NCBI GenBank assembly: GCA_021202895.1
Contig: JAJQCE010000024.1
Location: forward strand, 157,036 to 221,035
Length of the DNA: 64,000 bases
Direction of reading: 5' to 3'
DNA from: Ruminococcus sp.
GTDB lineage: Bacteria > Bacillota > Clostridia > Oscillospirales > Ruminococcaceae
This document shows positions 60,881-64,000 of this stretch, piece after piece; within the stretch, counting starts at the first letter, position 1; every line of letters begins with the position of its first letter. The notes under the pieces are model-generated. The model was not told the DNA's origin and ran no database searches. It worked only from the letters and a program-made list of their open reading frames with translations. The translations under genes and the position numbers were made by a program.

Positions 60881-63736
60881 TTACTTTTTGTTCTTTTTAC
60901 CTACGAGGGTGAGTGCCGCAAGAACTGCTATTGCCGCTCCTGCTGTAGCTGCCGCACCTGTGTCAGGTGAATCATCGGATGTTGAAGATGTTGTCGTGGT
61001 AGTGGTAGTAGTTGTTGATGTTGTGCTTGATGATGAATCATCTGATGAAGAATCTTCCTCTGAATCTGAATCTTCGTCATCAGTATCGTCTGTGTCGGTG
61101 GTGGTGTCATCGTCTGTGTCGGTGTCATCGCCATCGTCTGTATCGGTGTTGGTATCATCATCTGTATCATTGTCATCGCCGTCGCCAGTGTTGGCATCGC
61201 TTGCCTCTTCAAGTGCGTCAATCGCTGCCTGAAGCTCGTCTATCGCAGCATAGATTTCAGAATTAAGAGCGTCTGAGCCGATTGCGCTAGCTTCTTCGAT
61301 TTCAGCTGCCAAGACCGCATATGTTTCCGCAGTATAGTCGTCCTCTGCATAGCCCTTTGCGGTTTCAATCAGCTCTGCAAGCGCTGCAAGCGCATCTGTA
61401 TTATCAGCTGCTTCAAGCGCCGCTATTGCTGCCGCAAGCTCTTCAATTTCAACTGCGTTCTGAGCTTCCGTTGCGTCCTCGTCATCGAGAACTGCCTGAG
61501 CCTCGGCGATTATTTCGGTGAGAAGATAAACGCTTTCCTCAGTGTAGTCGCCGTCAACTAATGAATCGAGAACTGCTTGAGCCTCTGCAATTGCCGCCGC
61601 AAGCTCATCGTCGGTTGCGGAATCATAGCTTGCTGTTGTGGTTTCAATTTGATATTCAATCTGCGTAACATCATACACATAATCTGAAGCGTCACTCCAT
61701 GCCCAAGTATATCCTGTTATAGTTATTTCATCACCGGCTTCAATTGCACTAGTCAATTCAATGGTTTCAGTCCAACCAGTAGTGCCACTTGTGTAATTAC
61801 TGTCTGTGCCAGTAAATTCCACATCATATTCAGTTCCATTAACATTTACAACGAAATGAACAGTGGCATACGGATTATAGCTTACATCAGATGCGCAATC
61901 AAATGTAAACGTTACAGAAATCGCACCTGCTATATCGTCATCTGTTGCTGTAATAGATTGAAGAGTAGTTGTTGTTCCACCGTAATAAATTTTTCCATCA
62001 GTCACGTCATATGACTTTGTGGTAATTTCTGTTACTGAAGTTGTATCAACCTCAAGTCCATCATAAGCTGTAGTCAGTGCCTCTGTAAGAGCATTAAGCA
62101 CACTAATTTGGTAATCTGACGAGTCGCTTTCTATATTTGCAAGAGCTTCCTTTGCGTTTTCAACGGCAGTTTGAAGAGCCTCCCATGAATCCTCGGTATA
62201 ATTGCTCTCATCCTTCACCGTCAAAAGTGCTGTTATATACTCATATGTTTCCTCGAGCTCCGCAATTGCGTCAGCGTTGTCGGCAGCTACCAAACTATTT
62301 ATTGCATTTGTTAAGGCATCTATAATCGCATCTACATCATCTTCAGAATATGAAGAATAGCTTGTTATGTCATCAACAAATTCAACTGCATTATTATAAG
62401 CAGCTTCAAATGTAGCCCATGAATCTGCTGTATAATTAACCTCTTCTAGGGGTTCAGCCTCTTCGATAAGGGGAACAAGGTTTTCTTGAATATATTCATA
62501 AATTTCAGACAAATCTACAACTGTTAAATATCTATTTGTAACTGCCGCCGCACTTGAAATGGTATTATATGAAGTATCGTCAATTACATATGCTGTGCCT
62601 GTGGTGTATGGATAACTACTATTACCAGTTCCAAATGAAGAACTGGTTAAAGATGAAATACTTCCTAAGAAATAGATTGATATGTCGGTATCGCCTGCAA
62701 AAACATAATTTCCTAAACTGGTAACTCCCGAACTAACAATCACCGTATCCAATCCTGTACAATTTCGCAAGAAAGTCGTTCCAATTGAAGTAACACTATC
62801 TGGAATAGTAACGTTTGTCAATGACGTGCAGTTATATAAAAAATTAGTTCCAATCGAAGTGATGTTATTTGGAATGGTGACCTCTGTTAATGCTGAACAG
62901 CCACTCAAGAAAGAACCATTAATCGTATCAAATCCTGCATTGCCTTCCTCATCAACTTCGATAGTCAGACTGGTTAGCGAAGTGCAGCCTTGCAAGAAAT
63001 TAGCTCCGACAGATGTTACAGTTATAGGGAGGGTGAAAGATGTAATGCCTGTGCAGCCATACAGGAAGCTACCTTCAATTGTCGTAACGCTTTCGGGCAA
63101 AGTAAATGATGTGATACCTGTGCAGTTATACAGGAAGCTACTATTAATTGTCGTAACGCTGTTGCTAAGAGTAACTGATGTGATACCAGTTGAATTATAG
63201 AATGCATTGCTTCCTATAGAGGTAACTGAATCAGGAACAGTTACGGACAAACCACTGCCTGTGTAGTTGGCTAAGAAATATGTACCTATCGATGTTACTG
63301 AATCAGGAATAGTAATCGATGTGACATCTGAACAGTAACGCAAAAAGCGATCTCCAATAGAAGTTACTGTAGATGCAATGGTCACACTCTCTATATTAGT
63401 TGCACTATAGTTTGATGATGAACTGCCATTTGTAATACAATCACCAACGTGTGTAACGCCTTCCTCAATAGTTAGACTTTTGATTGCGGAATAATAGGTA
63501 GAGCTTGCAAGCCAAGGCGCTCTTGTACTTGTGCTCGTGCCATAATCAGCCATATCTCCTGTGCCAGAAACGACAAGTGAGCCATCGTCATAAAGTGTAA
63601 CTGTAGTGTCACCCGATGTCCAAGTATTTACAACAGTTGTATCCGCACTAGCCCCAAGTGCCGACGGCAGCATAGCAGCAAGAATACCTATTGATAGCAA
63701 CAAAGGTAAAATCCGTTTAGTAAAATAAGATTTCAT
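60881..63736 (-). CDS. BspA-like leucine-rich-repeat surface protein with FIVAR-like domains
   Basis: A 951-aa exported protein. Residues 1-32 are the signal peptide. LRR_5/BspA repeats (about 85-350) recur every 23-24 residues with the pattern SITIPDSVTSIGTYFL. Two FIVAR-like helical domains (410-560; YTADSWATFEAAYNNA, YTEDSWEALQTAVENA) follow, then a beta domain (565-700) and a further helical FIVAR-like region (705-845). The acidic DTDDGDD linker (850-900), a Ser/Thr run, the sorting motif SPDTG (923-927), a hydrophobic helix and KKNKK complete it. Adhesion or carbohydrate interaction is likely for this family. The linker and tail match the protein at 16205-17626, which suggests a shared sortase. 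Confidence 0.88.
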   Translation of the reverse strand: MKSYFTKRILPLLLSIGILAAMLPSALGASADTTVVNTWTSGDTTVTLYDDGSLVVSGTGDMADYGTSTSTRAPWLASSTYYSAIKSLTIEEGVTHVGDCITNGSSSSNYSATNIESVTIASTVTSIGDRFLRYCSDVTSITIPDSVTSIGTYFLANYTGSGLSVTVPDSVTSIGSNAFYNSTGITSVTLSNSVTTINSSFLYNCTGITSFTLPESVTTIEGSFLYGCTGITSFTLPITVTSVGANFLQGCTSLTSLTIEVDEEGNAGFDTINGSFLSGCSALTEVTIPNNITSIGTNFLYNCTSLTNVTIPDSVTSIGTTFLRNCTGLDTVIVSSGVTSLGNYVFAGDTDISIYFLGSISSLTSSSFGTGNSSYPYTTGTAYVIDDTSYNTISSAAAVTNRYLTVVDLSEIYEYIQENLVPLIEEAEPLEEVNYTADSWATFEAAYNNAVEFVDDITSYSSYSEDDVDAIIDALTNAINSLVAADNADAIAELEETYEYITALLTVKDESNYTEDSWEALQTAVENAKEALANIESDSSDYQISVLNALTEALTTAYDGLEVDTTSVTEITTKSYDVTDGKIYYGGTTTTLQSITATDDDIAGAISVTFTFDCASDVSYNPYATVHFVVNVNGTEYDVEFTGTDSNYTSGTTGWTETIELTSAIEAGDEITITGYTWAWSDASDYVYDVTQIEYQIETTTASYDSATDDELAAAIAEAQAVLDSLVDGDYTEESVYLLTEIIAEAQAVLDDEDATEAQNAVEIEELAAAIAALEAADNTDALAALAELIETAKGYAEDDYTAETYAVLAAEIEEASAIGSDALNSEIYAAIDELQAAIDALEEASDANTGDGDDNDTDDDTNTDTDDGDDTDTDDDTTTDTDDTDDEDSDSEEDSSSDDSSSSTTSTTTTTTTTTSSTSDDSPDTGAAATAGAAIAVLAALTLVGKKNKK
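61060..61200 (-). repeat. Coding repeat tract for the Asp/Thr-rich linker
   Basis: Short 6- to 9-base units with GTC/ATC and GGT steps encode the acidic linker, similar in composition to the tract at 16340-16600. Length variation by slippage is likely. Confidence 0.75.
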
Positions 63737-63767
63737 TTAAATCCTCTTTTCTTAAAAATTTAATTAG

Positions 63768-63787
63768 CAGAAACTGACCTTTTCTGC
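63768..63787 (-). promoter_or_regulatory. Leader hairpin upstream of the surface protein gene
   Basis: GCAGAAA and TTTCTGC pair perfectly around AGGTCAG in the ~135-base mRNA leader. AAAGGTCAG occurs twice in direct orientation (here and about 16 bases before). It may be an mRNA-stability hairpin or regulator site; function is unknown. Confidence 0.5.
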
Positions 63788-63879
63788 ATCTGACCTTTAG
63801 GCTGCGCTCAGACCGACCCCTTTCTAAATCAGCATGGTTAAATTGCACAGCACTTAATAACGCTTAAATATACATATTT

Positions 63880-63908
63880 ATTGTACCATAATTTTTATAT
63901 TTTGTCAA
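63880..63908 (-). promoter_or_regulatory. Sigma-A promoter for the LRR surface protein
   Basis: On the minus strand consensus TTGACA (63903-63908) and TACAAT (63880-63885) are 17 bases apart. It is the last credible genomic feature before the G-homopolymer end. Confidence 0.88.
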
Positions 63909-63911
63909 CCG

Positions 63912-64000
63912 CGCGGGGGCGGCGGGGGGGGGTGGGGGTGGGGGGGGAGGGGGGTGCGGGGGGGGCGGGTGGGGGGGCGGGGGGGGGGGGGGGGGGGGGG
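63912..64000. other. G-homopolymer sequencing/assembly artefact at contig end
   Basis: About 90 bases consist almost only of G with scattered C, T and A, ending in an unbroken G run. The composition is unlike the rest of the window and matches the dark-cycle poly-G error of two-colour sequencing at a contig edge. It should be trimmed. Confidence 0.92.

Noticed and set aside
60888..61232. Plus-strand Ser/Val repeat frame
   Set aside because: This is the antisense image of the Asp/Thr linker of the LRR protein, for the same reason.
1..64000. tRNA, rRNA and CRISPR loci
   Set aside because: I looked for tRNA T-arm and cloverleaf patterns, rRNA segments and spaced repeats and found none that I could support.

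Overview
The window reads as a chromosomal segment of a low-to-mid GC, anaerobic, spore-forming clostridium, most likely a Ruminococcus-like member of the Oscillospiraceae. This placement is inferred from gene content. The evidence is spoIIE and a PdaA-like deacetylase (sporulation), a pyruvate formate-lyase and an NfnAB transhydrogenase (anaerobic redox metabolism), a glgB-glgC-glgD-glgA glycogen cluster, the yajC / membrane protein / SCIFF / SCIFF-maturase block typical of Clostridia, GatCAB-dependent amide aminoacyl-tRNA synthesis, and A+T-rich sigma-A promoters with strong GGAGG-type ribosome binding sites. No rRNA, tRNA or CRISPR array was recognised.

Layout. 1-4.3 kb: the 3' end of aroE, then a 1.5-kb element with long inverted repeats carrying a RepA/RecA-like ATPase, then aroK and prfC. 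4.4-12.3 kb (minus): the operon recJ-relA-MBL hydrolase-hemZ-rRNA/tRNA methyltransferase. 12.5-13.3 kb: a conserved Cys-containing protein of unknown role. 13.4-16.1 kb (minus): hisB-hisH-hisF-hisI-hisE, with hisA absent. 16.2-17.6 kb: a sortase-type surface protein. 17.8-20.6 kb (minus): a pyruvate formate-lyase naturally split into a catalytic body, a 71-aa unknown protein and a separate glycyl-radical domain. 20.6-21.4 kb: a polysaccharide deacetylase lipoprotein. 21.5-32.4 kb (minus): a long purine operon, purE-HAD phosphatase-purC-purF paralogue-purF-purM-purN-(methyltransferase remnant)-purO-AICAR transformylase-lipoprotein-purD. Its leader carries a 40-codon ORF that ends inside a terminator loop. 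32.5-36.2 kb: a small protein, rsmA and spoIIE. 36.3-42.4 kb (plus): the glycogen operon. 42.5-48.2 kb (plus): a membrane zinc-ribbon protein, then a GH2 glycosidase, an exported unknown and an esterase. 48.2-52.1 kb (minus): the SCIFF ranthipeptide locus with a MITE-like repeat, and yajC. 52.2-54.5 kb (minus): nfnA-nfnB. 54.7-56 kb: a GHL10 lipoprotein. 56-60.8 kb (minus): gatC-gatA-gatB, where GatB is fused to a complete archaeal-type aspartyl-tRNA synthetase. 60.9-63.9 kb (minus): a large BspA-like leucine-rich-repeat surface protein. The last ~90 bases are a G-homopolymer artefact.

The most striking features are the GatB-AspRS fusion (a transamidosome partly built into one polypeptide), the three-piece pyruvate formate-lyase operon, the aroE/aroK inverted-repeat element, the purine operon with two PurF paralogues (one lacking the catalytic cysteine), PurO-type IMP cyclohydrolase and a possible leader-peptide attenuator, and the SCIFF locus with a translationally coupled unknown small protein. 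I worked by eye without database searches, so family assignments rest on recognised motifs and context.
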